Shown here piece after piece: positions 1 through 7,627 of a stretch of DNA of 64,000 nucleotides (positions are counted from its first letter, which is position 1; each line of letters starts with the position of its first letter). A model generated the notes under the pieces. That model made no database searches. It saw only the letters and a program-made list of their open reading frames with translations, and had not been told where the DNA came from. The translations under genes and the position numbers were made by a program. Source of the DNA: Rhodanobacter sp. C05 (GTDB lineage Bacteria; Pseudomonadota; Gammaproteobacteria; Xanthomonadales; Rhodanobacteraceae); NCBI RefSeq assembly GCF_002001165.1, contig NZ_MUNQ01000018.1, positions 169,143 through 233,142 of the forward strand, given 5' to 3'.

Positions 1-435
1 CAGGTCGACCTGTCGGGCGGCGACTGCGGCATCGCTGCCGCTGGCGGAGTCGGTCTGCTGGCGTACCTGTCGTACCGCCTGTGCCAGCGCACTGCGTGCC
101 TGACTCAGGCGCACGCTGGCATCGGTGTTGTCCAGCTTGACCAGAATCTGGCCGGCGTCGACGTGCTGGGTATCGTCGGCAAGAATCGCCACCACGGTGC
201 CTGGCACCTGAGCGGAGATCGCCACCTGGTTGCCGTTCACATAGGCGTTGTCGGTGGTCTCACGCCGGGAAAACACCAGCGTCCACAGCAGGAACCAGAT
301 CACGCCGATCAGCACGAACACAAACAGCATGATCAACAGCGTCTTGCGGCGCTTGGCCGGGTTCTTCGCCGCCAGCCCGCTGTCGTTGTCGTCAGCGGTC
401 TTGTTGGCGGTCTTGTCGGACTCAGTGGCGCTCAT
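1..435 (-). CDS. emrA: EmrA/HlyD-type membrane fusion protein, partial
   Basis: This is the N-terminal 145 residues of a periplasmic adaptor for a multidrug efflux pump; the C-terminus runs off the left edge of the window. A charged cytoplasmic tail (1-31) precedes one membrane segment (about 32-54). A biotinyl/lipoyl-like half follows, with TTDNAYVNG, AQVPGTV and VDAGQILVKLDN (60-103), as in EmrA/HlyD proteins. Helical hairpin sequence rich in Q, R and A begins after that. The start ATG at 435 overlaps the end of the upstream outer-membrane channel gene by 14 nt, so the two are co-transcribed and probably translationally coupled. An EmrB-type MFS pump would be expected further left, outside the window. 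The family assignment is firm; the substrate cannot be read from sequence. Confidence 0.85.
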   Translation of the reverse strand, partial: MSATESDKTANKTADDNDSGLAAKNPAKRRKTLLIMLFVFVLIGVIWFLLWTLVFSRRETTDNAYVNGNQVAISAQVPGTVVAILADDTQHVDAGQILVKLDNTDASVRLSQARSALAQAVRQVRQQTDSASGSDAAVAARQVDL

Positions 436-1933
436 CGGCGTCGTCTCCGGACGGATTTGAAAGGGAAGGGGATGTCGGGCTGGCGCTGCCGATCTCGCCG
501 ATGCTGTGGTAACCACCACCGAGCGCCTTGATCAGGGCAAGATCCGTCGAAACGGCCTGGGCCTGCAGGCTGGCGGCATCGTCTTGTTGCTGCAGTAGCT
601 GTGCCGCCGCTGCGAGACCCTCGCGTGCATCACGCACACCCTGATGGGCGCGTGCCTGCGCGGTGGCGAGCAGGCGTTCATTGGCGGCGATCTGCGCGGA
701 CTGCTCCTTGCGCCGTGCGGCGATCTGTTGCGCAGTGAGTGCCTGGGTCGCCACGTCGCGTGCGGCGCTGACCACGGTGCTGTTGTATTCCGCCACGGCA
801 GCCGCGAGCTGGGCCTTGCTGACGCCATAGTTGGCCTTCAGCTGGCCGCCTTCGAAGATCGGCAGATGCAGTGCTGGTGTCAGCGCAAAGGTGCGGCTGC
901 CGGCTTCAAGCAGCTTGCCCATGTCGATGCTGGACAAGCCGGCCATGGCACTGATGCCGATGTCCGGGAAGAACTGGGCGCGCGCCACATCCGTTTGTTT
1001 CAGCGCTGCTTCGACCTGCCAGCGGCTGGCGGCGATGTCGGGGCGGCGTGCAATCAGGTCGAGCCGCGCATTGGAGGGAATACGGCTATCCACCTCAGGC
1101 AAGGGTCGTGGCTGCAAGGCAGGCAGATCCGCCGGTGCAATGCCGAGCAGCGAGGCCAGCGCCACCTTGCGGATCGCAGCCGAACCTTGCAGGGCGACAT
1201 GCATCTCGCGCGCTGCGGCGAGCTGTGCCTTGGCCTGCTGTGCGGTATCGGCGAGGTCCACGCCTTGCGCCACGCGCAACTCGGCGATGCGCACGAACTT
1301 TTCCTGCGCAGTAACCAGTTGGGTAGACAGCGCGAGGCGTGCCTGGTCCCCCTGCCAGCCAAAATAGGTGTCGGCGACGGCGTTCTGGATCGTCAGCGCG
1401 GCGGCACTGCGCTGGGCTTCGGCGGCATGTGCCTGATCGAGTGCGGCCTCGATGCTCGAGCGCTTCTTGCCCCACCAGTCGAAGGTGTACTTCGCCTGCA
1501 GGCCGAGATCGGTCTGGTTGTACCAGGGATCGATGGGGATGTTCGGCGGCAGCAGGCTGAGGATGCCGTTCTTGCTCATGCGCTGACGCTCGAACTGCGC
1601 ATTGCCATTGACGTTGAGGCCCGCCTGGGCGGCGGCGAGTCGTACCGATTGTTCGGCATTGACCACGCGGCTTTGCGCTTGCTCCAGATCAGGCGACTGC
1701 TTCATGGCGATGGCGATCAACTGGTCGAGTTGTGGATCGCCATAGGTGCGCCACCAGTCGGTATCCGGCCAGCCGGCGCGGGCAGGGGCCTGCAAGCCGG
1801 CGAGCGGCACGTCGTCACGCAGGTTCGGGTGATTCAGCCGTGCCGGTATCGCGCAGGCGCCCAGCAGCAGGGTCAATGCCATCGCGATGGCGGTGCGATG
1901 AAGCGGAAAATGTTTCATCAGGACCTTCTTCAT
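422..1933 (-). CDS. NodT/OprM-family outer membrane efflux lipoprotein
   Basis: This is a 503-residue TolC-like outer membrane channel lipoprotein for the neighbouring EmrA-type pump. The signal peptide ends in a lipobox, LGAC, with the lipidated Cys at residue 27. The motif DTDWWRTYGDPQLDQLI just after it is typical of NodT-type channels, followed by two long A/Q-rich helical repeats ('SPDLEQAQSRV', 'RPDIAASRWQVEAALKQTDVARAQFFPDIGI'). The protein makes a trimeric channel across the outer membrane for drugs delivered by the adaptor. It lies between the MarR regulator (10 nt upstream) and emrA (14 nt overlap), giving a regulator-channel-adaptor operon as in emrRAB-like loci. The C-terminus is S/P rich and less conserved. 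Confidence 0.9.
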   Translation of the reverse strand: MKKVLMKHFPLHRTAIAMALTLLLGACAIPARLNHPNLRDDVPLAGLQAPARAGWPDTDWWRTYGDPQLDQLIAIAMKQSPDLEQAQSRVVNAEQSVRLAAAQAGLNVNGNAQFERQRMSKNGILSLLPPNIPIDPWYNQTDLGLQAKYTFDWWGKKRSSIEAALDQAHAAEAQRSAAALTIQNAVADTYFGWQGDQARLALSTQLVTAQEKFVRIAELRVAQGVDLADTAQQAKAQLAAAREMHVALQGSAAIRKVALASLLGIAPADLPALQPRPLPEVDSRIPSNARLDLIARRPDIAASRWQVEAALKQTDVARAQFFPDIGISAMAGLSSIDMGKLLEAGSRTFALTPALHLPIFEGGQLKANYGVSKAQLAAAVAEYNSTVVSAARDVATQALTAQQIAARRKEQSAQIAANERLLATAQARAHQGVRDAREGLAAAAQLLQQQDDAASLQAQAVSTDLALIKALGGGYHSIGEIGSASPTSPSLSNPSGDDADERH

Positions 1934-1943
1934 TTCGTGGCCT

Positions 1944-2468
1944 TCATGGCTGGGTGTCCGGATCCAGCTGATCGAGATTGTGCGCGAGCTTGCCCAACAA
2001 GCGGCTCAGGTTGCGTTTGTCGGCATCATTGAAGTCGGCAAACATCGCGCTGACGCGGGGGAACATCGGCGGCAGCATCTTTTGCACAAAGCGCTTTCCG
2101 GCGGCGGTGATGCGAATCAGCACCCGACGGCGATCCTCCGCGCTGGCGCCGCGGGTGATCAACCCGCGCTTGACCAGCGCATTGGTGATGCGTGTCATGT
2201 TGGTTGCGCCCTGGGTGGCGAACTCGCACAGCTCGCCCGGCGTGGAACTGCCATCCGGGCGGCTGTACAGGATCATCAGGGTGAGGAAGTCGCTGTGATT
2301 GAGCTTGTGCGGCTTCAGCTTGAACTCGAGCTCTTCTTCGAGACTGCTGCCCACCATCAGCATCAGCCGGCACAGTCGCGCCTCGACGGCAGGCATCTGC
2401 GGGATGATCTGGCTCACCCGTTCGATGCCTTCGTTCATCATCGCGATGCAGTTCGTCAACCGAGCCAT
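1944..2468 (-). CDS. MarR-family transcriptional regulator (EmrR-like)
   Basis: This 174-residue winged-helix regulator is first in the efflux operon. The recognition region lies around residues 60-125: LNHSDFLTLMILYSRPDG, then a helix with TRITNALVKRGLI, then the wing ASAEDRRRVLIRITAAG. The D-R-R-x-x-x-I-x-I-T wing signature is diagnostic of MarR proteins. It most likely represses its own operon until a phenolic or lipophilic drug binds; this is inferred from EmrR and not visible here. ATG at 2468 is the longest start, but no Shine-Dalgarno precedes it and an inverted repeat abuts it. ATGs about nine codons downstream (MMNEG) are the alternative starts. Confidence 0.88.
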   Translation of the reverse strand: MARLTNCIAMMNEGIERVSQIIPQMPAVEARLCRLMLMVGSSLEEELEFKLKPHKLNHSDFLTLMILYSRPDGSSTPGELCEFATQGATNMTRITNALVKRGLITRGASAEDRRRVLIRITAAGKRFVQKMLPPMFPRVSAMFADFNDADKRNLSRLLGKLAHNLDQLDPDTQP

Positions 2469-2495
2469 TTCATCAATTCATATTTCACTGATGAA
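2469..2495 (-). promoter_or_regulatory. Putative MarR operator overlapping start region
   Basis: Arms TTCATCA (2469-2475) and TGATGAA (2489-2495) form a perfect 7-bp inverted repeat with a 13-bp spacer directly against the marR start codon. Within it, on the minus strand, TATGAAT could serve as a -10 box, which would make the transcript very short-leadered or leaderless. Autoregulation by the MarR protein is an inference from position and symmetry. Confidence 0.4.
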
Positions 2496-2556
2496 GTAAA
2501 ATGTAGCAAGAGCTGGCTGCTGTTCGCAAGTGTCGTTTGGGAATATGACAGCAGGG

Positions 2557-3336
2557 CTAGTTGCTGCGTCGGTCCAGGTCGAACAGGCGACGTGTGTTGG
2601 CCGTAGTGGCTGCGGCAATCGTGACCTCCGATTCCCCGCGCAGCGTTGCGATGCAGCGCAGTACTTCCGTGATGCGCGCCGGTTCGTTGCGCTGGCCGCG
2701 ATGGGCGGCATCCGGCTGGTTCGGTGCATCGCTTTCCAGCAGCAGAAACTCGATCGGCATCTGCGCCACGATGCGGCGCAGGCGCTGGGCGCGCTCGTAG
2801 GTCACCGGACCGCCAATGCCGATGCAAAAGCCCATGTCCCACAAATGCCGTGCCTGCTGCTCGCTGCCGGAGAAGCTGTGCACCACGCCGCTCAGACTGC
2901 CGGTTCGACGCAGTGTCAGGGTCACTTCCTCCAGCGCGGCGCGTGCATGCACGATCACTGGAAGGTTGTGTTCGCGTGCCAGTTGCAACTGATTGACGAA
3001 ATAGTGCCGCTGCAGATCGTGATCGAGTCCATCCACATGGAAGTCCAGCCCGATTTCACCGACGGCGATCACGCGGTCGTCATCGAGCCATGCAGACAGT
3101 GCGTCGACATGTTCGGGTGCATGCTGGGGCAGAAACATCGGATGCAGTCCGTATGCCGGAAACAGCTGGCGATGGTTCGCACAGAGCGCCTTGATCCGTG
3201 GCCAGCTGGCAGCATCCACTGCCGGCACGATCATCGTGTCGACACCGACATCGATTGCCCGTCCGATCACGGCGTCGCGATCGATGGCGAACGCGTCGTC
3301 GTCGAGATGGACGTGACTGTCGTTGAGCTTGGGCAT
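2557..3336 (-). CDS. TatD-family metal-dependent hydrolase
   Basis: This 259-residue TIM-barrel amidohydrolase belongs to the TatD DNase family. Metal ligands are recognisable in order: DSHVHLD (His8, His10), GEIGLDF (Glu), VIVHAR (His), VVHSFSG (His) and LLESDAPN (Asp near residue 205). Length and motif order match TatD/YjjV-like proteins, which act as 3'-5' exonucleases in the cytosol. The C-terminal TTANTRRLFDLD is the usual family ending. It stands alone, about 90 nt upstream of the MarR operon on the same strand. Which of the paralogues (TatD, YcfH, YjjV) it corresponds to cannot be decided from sequence alone. Confidence 0.93.
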   Translation of the reverse strand: MPKLNDSHVHLDDDAFAIDRDAVIGRAIDVGVDTMIVPAVDAASWPRIKALCANHRQLFPAYGLHPMFLPQHAPEHVDALSAWLDDDRVIAVGEIGLDFHVDGLDHDLQRHYFVNQLQLAREHNLPVIVHARAALEEVTLTLRRTGSLSGVVHSFSGSEQQARHLWDMGFCIGIGGPVTYERAQRLRRIVAQMPIEFLLLESDAPNQPDAAHRGQRNEPARITEVLRCIATLRGESEVTIAAATTANTRRLFDLDRRSN

Positions 3337-3507
3337 AATGCAATTCCGTGCGGTGACCGTGAGTCCTGCGACTTCGTCGTGAAGATAATGTAACGGGCCC
3401 GAGCTAGCTCTGATTCAGTTGGACAGCGGTTCAATGGGCGCAGGTAATTGCGGCGACGCATGCTGCATCGGTATTACCACCATGCATAAACACAGGAGAG
3501 GATTGTA

Positions 3508-4134
3508 ATGAACAGGTTGATGGTCAATGCCTTCAATGTCGGTATCGCTGCGGCACTCGCGCTGAGTCTGGCAGCATGCAACCGCAGTGCGGATGCAGGC
3601 ACATCCGATGGCTCGGCAGTGGCTGCCAATGGTGTGGCCGCGTCGCCGGGTGCGCCAAGCGATGCGAGCGCAAATACGTCAGACAATGGCGTCAGGTACG
3701 CCAAGGTGGTCAGCGTTGAGCCGGTACGTGATTCGGCGAACGGTTCCCGGCAAGTCTGTCACGATCAGACCGTGACCCATACTGCGCCACCGAAAGATCA
3801 GCACAGGATTGCCGGTACGGCGATCGGCGCCGTGGCTGGCGGTCTGCTTGGTCATATGGTGGGTGGGGGCAGGGGCAACACGCTGGCCACGGTGGCCGGG
3901 GCGGTGGGCGGTGGTTATGCCGGCAACCGCATCGAAGCCAGTCACCAGCAGGCCCAGGTGACCTCATCGGTACAACGCCAGTGCAGCACCGTGAACAGCG
4001 CTGACAGTCCGATCGTCGCTTACGATGTGCGTTACGTGTACAACGGCGTGACCCGTACGGTACGTATGGACCACGACCCGGGTGATCGGGTACAGGTGCA
4101 GGAAGGTGTGACGGCGGTATCCGACGCTCGCTGA
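3508..4134 (+). CDS. Glycine-zipper 2TM lipoprotein
   Basis: This 208-residue envelope lipoprotein has a signal peptide ending in lipobox LAAC, lipidated Cys24. A low-complexity A/S/G/D linker runs over 30-60. A glycine-zipper two-transmembrane segment follows (103-141: GTAIGAVAGGLLGHMVGGG, ATVAGAVGGGYAGNRIE), as in Rickettsia 17-kDa antigen and SlyB-type proteins. The C-terminal domain holds a Cys pair (Cys84 and one near 153) and a YDVRYVYNGVTRTVRM motif. It sits immediately before a second glycine-zipper lipoprotein on the same strand (26 nt gap), probably as an operon. The likely role is outer-membrane integrity, inferred from the family. A good ribosome site (GGAGAGG) precedes the ATG. 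Confidence 0.85.
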   Translation: MNRLMVNAFNVGIAAALALSLAACNRSADAGTSDGSAVAANGVAASPGAPSDASANTSDNGVRYAKVVSVEPVRDSANGSRQVCHDQTVTHTAPPKDQHRIAGTAIGAVAGGLLGHMVGGGRGNTLATVAGAVGGGYAGNRIEASHQQAQVTSSVQRQCSTVNSADSPIVAYDVRYVYNGVTRTVRMDHDPGDRVQVQEGVTAVSDAR

Positions 4135-4160
4135 GCTGACCCAACCAAAGGAACGGGATC

Positions 4161-4649
4161 ATGAGTCCAATGAAACGCAAGTTTGTCATGGTGGCAGCGA
4201 TGGCTGGCAGCCTTGTACTGGCGGGCTGTGTTACCCAGCCTTATGGCAACAACGGCAGTTATGGCTATCAGGGGCAGCCGGGCAACTACGGTGGTCATAA
4301 CAGCCGCTGCCAGACCTGTGGCGTAGTACAGGATGTGCGGCAGATCTACATCAACAATGGCAGCAACAACAGCGCCCTCGGCACGATCATCGGTGCGGTG
4401 GCTGGCGGCATACTTGGCAGCACGGTGGGCAAGGGTGATGGCCGTACGGCCGCTACCGTGGTTGGTGCAGTCGCTGGCGGTGCCGTCGGCAACCAGGTCG
4501 GTCAGCGTAGCGACGGCAATGGTACGGGGTGGCGGATCGTTGTCCAGCTGGACAACGGCCAATACGCCACAGTGACACAGCGTGACAATCCTGGCGTGCG
4601 CAATGGTGATTACGTCGAGGTGCGTGATGGGTTGGTTTATGCACGTTGA
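4161..4649 (+). CDS. Glycine-zipper 2TM lipoprotein
   Basis: This 162-residue lipoprotein has lipobox LAGC, Cys23. A G/Y/N/Q-rich stretch (24-50) is followed by a CQTCG motif and a glycine zipper (73-113: GTIIGAVAGGILGSTVG, TVVGAVAGGAVGNQVG). The C-terminal part, GWRIVVQLDNGQYATVTQ... VRNGDYVEVRDGLV, is the fold usual in SlyB/PcP-like lipoproteins. The start at 4161 is supported by GGA eight bases upstream; ATG 4170 is the alternative. It is probably a paralogue of the preceding gene, sharing the zipper but not the C-terminal sequence. A strong terminator follows 42 nt after the stop. Confidence 0.85.
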   Translation: MSPMKRKFVMVAAMAGSLVLAGCVTQPYGNNGSYGYQGQPGNYGGHNSRCQTCGVVQDVRQIYINNGSNNSALGTIIGAVAGGILGSTVGKGDGRTAATVVGAVAGGAVGNQVGQRSDGNGTGWRIVVQLDNGQYATVTQRDNPGVRNGDYVEVRDGLVYAR

Positions 4650-4690
4650 TCGTTGTGCTATTGAATAGACATCCATATGTATGGACGTCC

Positions 4691-4728
4691 AAATAAAAAA
4701 GGCCATCGAAGGATGGCCTTTTTTATTT
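4691..4728. terminator. Bidirectional intrinsic terminator
   Basis: A perfect inverted repeat has AAATAAAAAAGGCCATC as its left arm (4691-4707), loop GAAG and the exact complement as its right arm (4712-4728). It gives a GC stem with A and T tracts on both sides. It serves the lipoprotein genes on the plus strand and the SleB-like gene converging on the minus strand. Confidence 0.93.
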
Positions 4729-4750
4729 GTCTTGCCAGCATGTTTTCTGA

Positions 4751-5185
4751 CTAGTTCACTGCATAGAATGCATGTTCGCCGATGGTGACGCTGCGACGAT
4801 TGCGGGACCATGCCGGACTGATCGCGGTCGTCGCGAAATGATCGGCATGTGGCACCAGCATGCGACGCTCAGTCAATGGCAACTGCCAGTTGTGCAACGA
4901 TCGCCCGGCAATTTCCCAGGCTTTGCTGAACGAGTCCAGATTGTCGACGTCGAATGAACCTGGAGTGGTGGTCGTTGCGAACTGGTGCGGTGCGGTTACC
5001 ACCTTGCATACGGTGTTGCCCCACTGACCGCGCTCGCGACGACGCAGGGCCACCTCAGCTACCGCGAGCTGGCCGATGGTGGGTTCGCTGCGTGCCTCCA
5101 GATACACGGTGGTGGCCAGGCAGGCCTGGTCGGCGACGGGCTGGGGCATCAGTGAAGTCAGCCACAACAGCATGGAAAGTTTCAT
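4751..5185 (-). CDS. SleB-like cell wall hydrolase
   Basis: This short (144-residue) exported protein has a signal peptide (MKLSMLLWLTSLMPQPVADQA) followed directly by a Hydrolase_2/SleB domain. It starts CLATTVYLEARSE, with the catalytic-type Glu in YLEAR, continues GQLAVAEVALRRRERGQWGNTVCKVV and ends SPAW...TIGEHAFY. The family cleaves peptidoglycan; in Gram-negatives such proteins act in the periplasm. The start at 5185 is chosen because it has GGAGG seven bases upstream and gives a proper signal peptide; the frame is open further upstream (to 5452) but that part looks non-coding. The terminator at 4691-4728 lies just beyond the stop. Confidence 0.8.
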   Translation of the reverse strand: MKLSMLLWLTSLMPQPVADQACLATTVYLEARSEPTIGQLAVAEVALRRRERGQWGNTVCKVVTAPHQFATTTTPGSFDVDNLDSFSKAWEIAGRSLHNWQLPLTERRMLVPHADHFATTAISPAWSRNRRSVTIGEHAFYAVN

Positions 5186-5665
5186 GTATCTGCCTCCAAC
5201 GTGCTGTACGCGCAAAGCGGATTGCGAGCTTTGTGCGCCATTGCGGTGGACGGGCTGGCAGGCGCCGTTCCACCTGGATTGATCGCCGCAGCCGAAACTT
5301 GTGGCTGAGCGCTTTGCCACGGGATTGTGGCGGTACGAGCGGCGGAGTCTCTGTGCCGATCTGGATTGATTGCTGCATGGGCGATATGCGGGCCGTATCG
5401 GCCCTGTTGCCTGCAACTTCTCCGCACTCGTGGATGCGAGGCGGTATGCCATCCGGCGATGTTGCTACCGGGTCGCGCCGATTCGGATACATCCGGTTCG
5501 TCGCGTACTTCGACACCCCATGTTCCGGATGTCGCGATATTCAATCGGCGGAGCCTAGTTGCGGATCAGTCCGCTGGCAAGTGCCGTGATGCCGCAGTTT
5601 AACTGATGCTCACCTTGTGTTGGCAAGTGCCATGACGAATTTTCGTTGTTGTGGACATGCATGAC
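5186..5665. other. 480-bp stretch with no convincing gene
   Basis: Open frames exist here on both strands but none shows family motifs, a signal peptide or a ribosome site. It contains the upstream region of the SleB-like gene on the minus strand and lies after the ygfZ stop. No repeat or RNA gene was recognised. Confidence 0.5.
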
Positions 5666-6469
5666 TCATGCCGGCCACGTGTTGTCGATTTGAACAACGA
5701 GATGTTCATGCAATTCATTTAGACGTCCATTTACTGACTGCGCAACAACGTCATCATTCAGTACAGCCAGTGCCTCGATGCCGACATCCGTGTTGACGGC
5801 ATCGATCACGCGACCGATTTCATGTTCGTCGGAACGCAATACGCTCCCGATGCTTACTGCCTGCGACAAGAAGACATGATGAAGGTGTCGCTTGTTGCCA
5901 CCGCGATAGTGCAGTCGCGCAACAATTTCCTGGCCCGGGTAGCAACCCTTGTCGATCGCGACAGCCTGCAGTCGATGCAACGACAGTGCAGGCGGCAGTA
6001 GTTCGTTCAATGCCTGTGCTGGCAGCCAGGGCCAGCCTTCACGCAGCTGTGTCAGGTGCCACGCACTATCATCATGAGCCGCTGTCGTGACCTGCATGCT
6101 GTACGTGCCGCAGCCGAGCAGCAATGTTTCTGTGTTGCCATCGACTGCGTGCATCGGTCGAGCGTGGCCTGTGGTCAGCGAACGCGACGGCAGTGCCGTC
6201 AATGTGAGTTTCGAACGAAACACGAAGCGGCGCAGCGCATCGGCCATGGTTGCGGCGCTCCCTCCGCGCAGCAGCAGCAGCAGTCGATCGTCGGCGAGCC
6301 TGGCCAGGTGGAAAAATGCGCGCACGCGACCTTGCGGATCGAGCCATGCGCCGAACTGCCATTGGCCGGTGGCAAGTGAACTGACCTTGCTGCTGAACTG
6401 GGCCTGCGCAAACGCGATGGCGTCCGCGCCTTCGATCAGCAGGGTTTCTGCGGGGTAAGGTGTCGGCAT
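5666..6469 (-). CDS. ygfZ: YgfZ/GcvT-domain folate-binding protein
   Basis: This 267-residue folate-dependent protein supports iron-sulfur cluster enzymes and tRNA thiomethylation. The hallmark KGCYPGQEIVAR is at residues 174-185, with the essential Cys at 176; the N-terminal half has the GcvT-like fold signature (QFSSKVSSLATGQWQFGAWLDPQGRV). It is shorter than E. coli YgfZ (326) but usual for Xanthomonadales. The adjacent divergent sdh locus encodes an Fe-S enzyme, a sensible but not compelling context. Confidence 0.92.
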   Translation of the reverse strand: MPTPYPAETLLIEGADAIAFAQAQFSSKVSSLATGQWQFGAWLDPQGRVRAFFHLARLADDRLLLLLRGGSAATMADALRRFVFRSKLTLTALPSRSLTTGHARPMHAVDGNTETLLLGCGTYSMQVTTAAHDDSAWHLTQLREGWPWLPAQALNELLPPALSLHRLQAVAIDKGCYPGQEIVARLHYRGGNKRHLHHVFLSQAVSIGSVLRSDEHEIGRVIDAVNTDVGIEALAVLNDDVVAQSVNGRLNELHEHLVVQIDNTWPA

Positions 6470-6577
6470 AAGGCAACAATGGTTGGGGCTGGTGTGTTCA
6501 AGTACAAGTAGTGTGCCCCTGGTCGAGGTTGTGCTGCTTTGCCACAGGTATTAACCTTTTGCGGCTAACAAAAAACC

Positions 6578-6745
6578 ATGTCCGAGACCTCCTCCCCAAC
6601 CGAGTCCCAACCGGCTTCCGTTCCCACGGAGCCCGTGGTCGTGTCCGAACGACCTGATCAGGACAAGGTTCCGGGGGAGCGACCGGCTCCTGATCCCACT
6701 CGTTACGGCGACTGGGAGAAGAACGGACGTTGTATCGACTTCTGA
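6578..6745 (+). CDS. SDHAF4-like succinate dehydrogenase assembly factor (DUF1674)
   Basis: This 55-residue protein has a disordered, P/E/S-rich N-terminus and the conserved C-terminal signature DPTRYGDWEKNGRCIDF (39-55). That ending is the hallmark of the DUF1674/SDHAF4 family. The mitochondrial homologue binds flavinylated SdhA and protects it before it joins SdhB. Position supports the call: the gene begins 249 nt before sdhC and reads in the same direction. A weak ribosome site precedes ATG 6578. The function in bacteria is inferred from the eukaryotic family and from synteny. Confidence 0.85.
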   Translation: MSETSSPTESQPASVPTEPVVVSERPDQDKVPGERPAPDPTRYGDWEKNGRCIDF

Positions 6746-6826
6746 GCAACCATCGCGGCGATTGTCGCGAATGGACCAGGGGACGGTGCGGCACGGACAT
6801 CAGCGATTCCACACAGGATAGCCGCC

Positions 6827-7222
6827 ATGGCAGACACGCAACGACCGCTCTCGCCGCATCTTCAGGTTTACCGCTGGCAAGTGCAGATGATGAGTTCCAT
6901 CCTGCATCGCGCTACCGGTATCGCCCTGGCCGTCGGCAGCTTGCTGGTGATATGGGGATTGCTCGCGCTGGCTGGAGGCGAGGCCAGCTTCAATCAATTC
7001 AAGATCTGCACAGGCAGCCCGCTTGGTCTGGTACTGCTGTTCGGCTGGAGCTGGGCACTGTTTTACCACCTGTGCAACGGTATCCGTCACCTGGTCCAGG
7101 ATGCCGGCGCCGGTTATGCGATTCCGCAGTTCGTGCGCTCCAGCTGGCTGTCGGTGGCCGGCAGCATCGTGCTTACTTTGCTGGTGTGGGCATATGTATT
7201 GACGGCCGGAGGTGCGGCATGA
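6827..7222 (+). CDS. sdhC: Succinate dehydrogenase cytochrome b556 subunit
   Basis: This 131-residue membrane anchor of complex II has three membrane helices (about 29-50, 66-88, 107-128). The N-terminal RPLSPHLQVYRWQ and SILHRATG motifs are the SdhC signature; SILHR carries residues near the quinone site. HLCNGIRHLVQD (81-92) supplies the axial haem His, matching His84 of E. coli SdhC. It overlaps sdhD by 4 nt (ATGA). Together with SdhD it binds haem b and ubiquinone and anchors SdhAB to the inner membrane. Confidence 0.97.
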   Translation: MADTQRPLSPHLQVYRWQVQMMSSILHRATGIALAVGSLLVIWGLLALAGGEASFNQFKICTGSPLGLVLLFGWSWALFYHLCNGIRHLVQDAGAGYAIPQFVRSSWLSVAGSIVLTLLVWAYVLTAGGAA

Positions 7223-7608
7223 CCGCGAAGGATTTGCGTAACCCGCTGAAGACCGCACTTGGGCTGGGCTCATCCCAGTCGGGTGTGGGCCACTGGTGGA
7301 CACAGCGCGTGACTGCCGCTGCCTTGGTGCTGCTCGGTGTCTGGTTTGTCGCCACCGTGCTGTGCCTGTTGCATGCCGATTACGCCACGGCGCATGCGGC
7401 GGTGGCGAAGCCGTGGAACGCGCTGCTGCTGATCGCGTTCGTGCTCACCATGTTCTGGCATGCCGTGCTAGGCCTGCAGGTGGTGATCGAGGATTACGTG
7501 CATACCCGCTGGAAGGAAGTCGTCCTGCTGGTGGCGATCAAGTTCCTCGCGGTGCTGGGCGCGCTGGCGAGCGTGCTGGCCGTGCTGCGCATTGCGCTGA
7601 CCCCATAA
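7219..7608 (+). CDS. sdhD: Succinate dehydrogenase membrane anchor subunit
   Basis: This 129-residue protein has three predicted membrane helices. The N-terminal [33 protein letters not shown] matches proteobacterial SdhD, including the G-x-x-H-W-W-x-Q-R segment. [17 protein letters not shown] (about 79-95) contains the conserved His and Asp-Tyr near the haem and quinone sites. The start at 7219 overlaps the sdhC stop (ATGA), implying translational coupling. sdhA follows after 19 nt. Confidence 0.95.
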   Translation: MTAKDLRNPLKTALGLGSSQSGVGHWWTQRVTAAALVLLGVWFVATVLCLLHADYATAHAAVAKPWNALLLIAFVLTMFWHAVLGLQVVIEDYVHTRWKEVVLLVAIKFLAVLGALASVLAVLRIALTP

Positions 7609-7627
7609 GACGCGAGGCCAAGAGTTC

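Noticed and set aside
5182..5544. Minus- and plus-strand frames of over 100 codons between the SleB-like gene and ygfZ
   Set aside because: No family motif, no ribosome site, and several overlapping frames are equally open, as expected from high GC.
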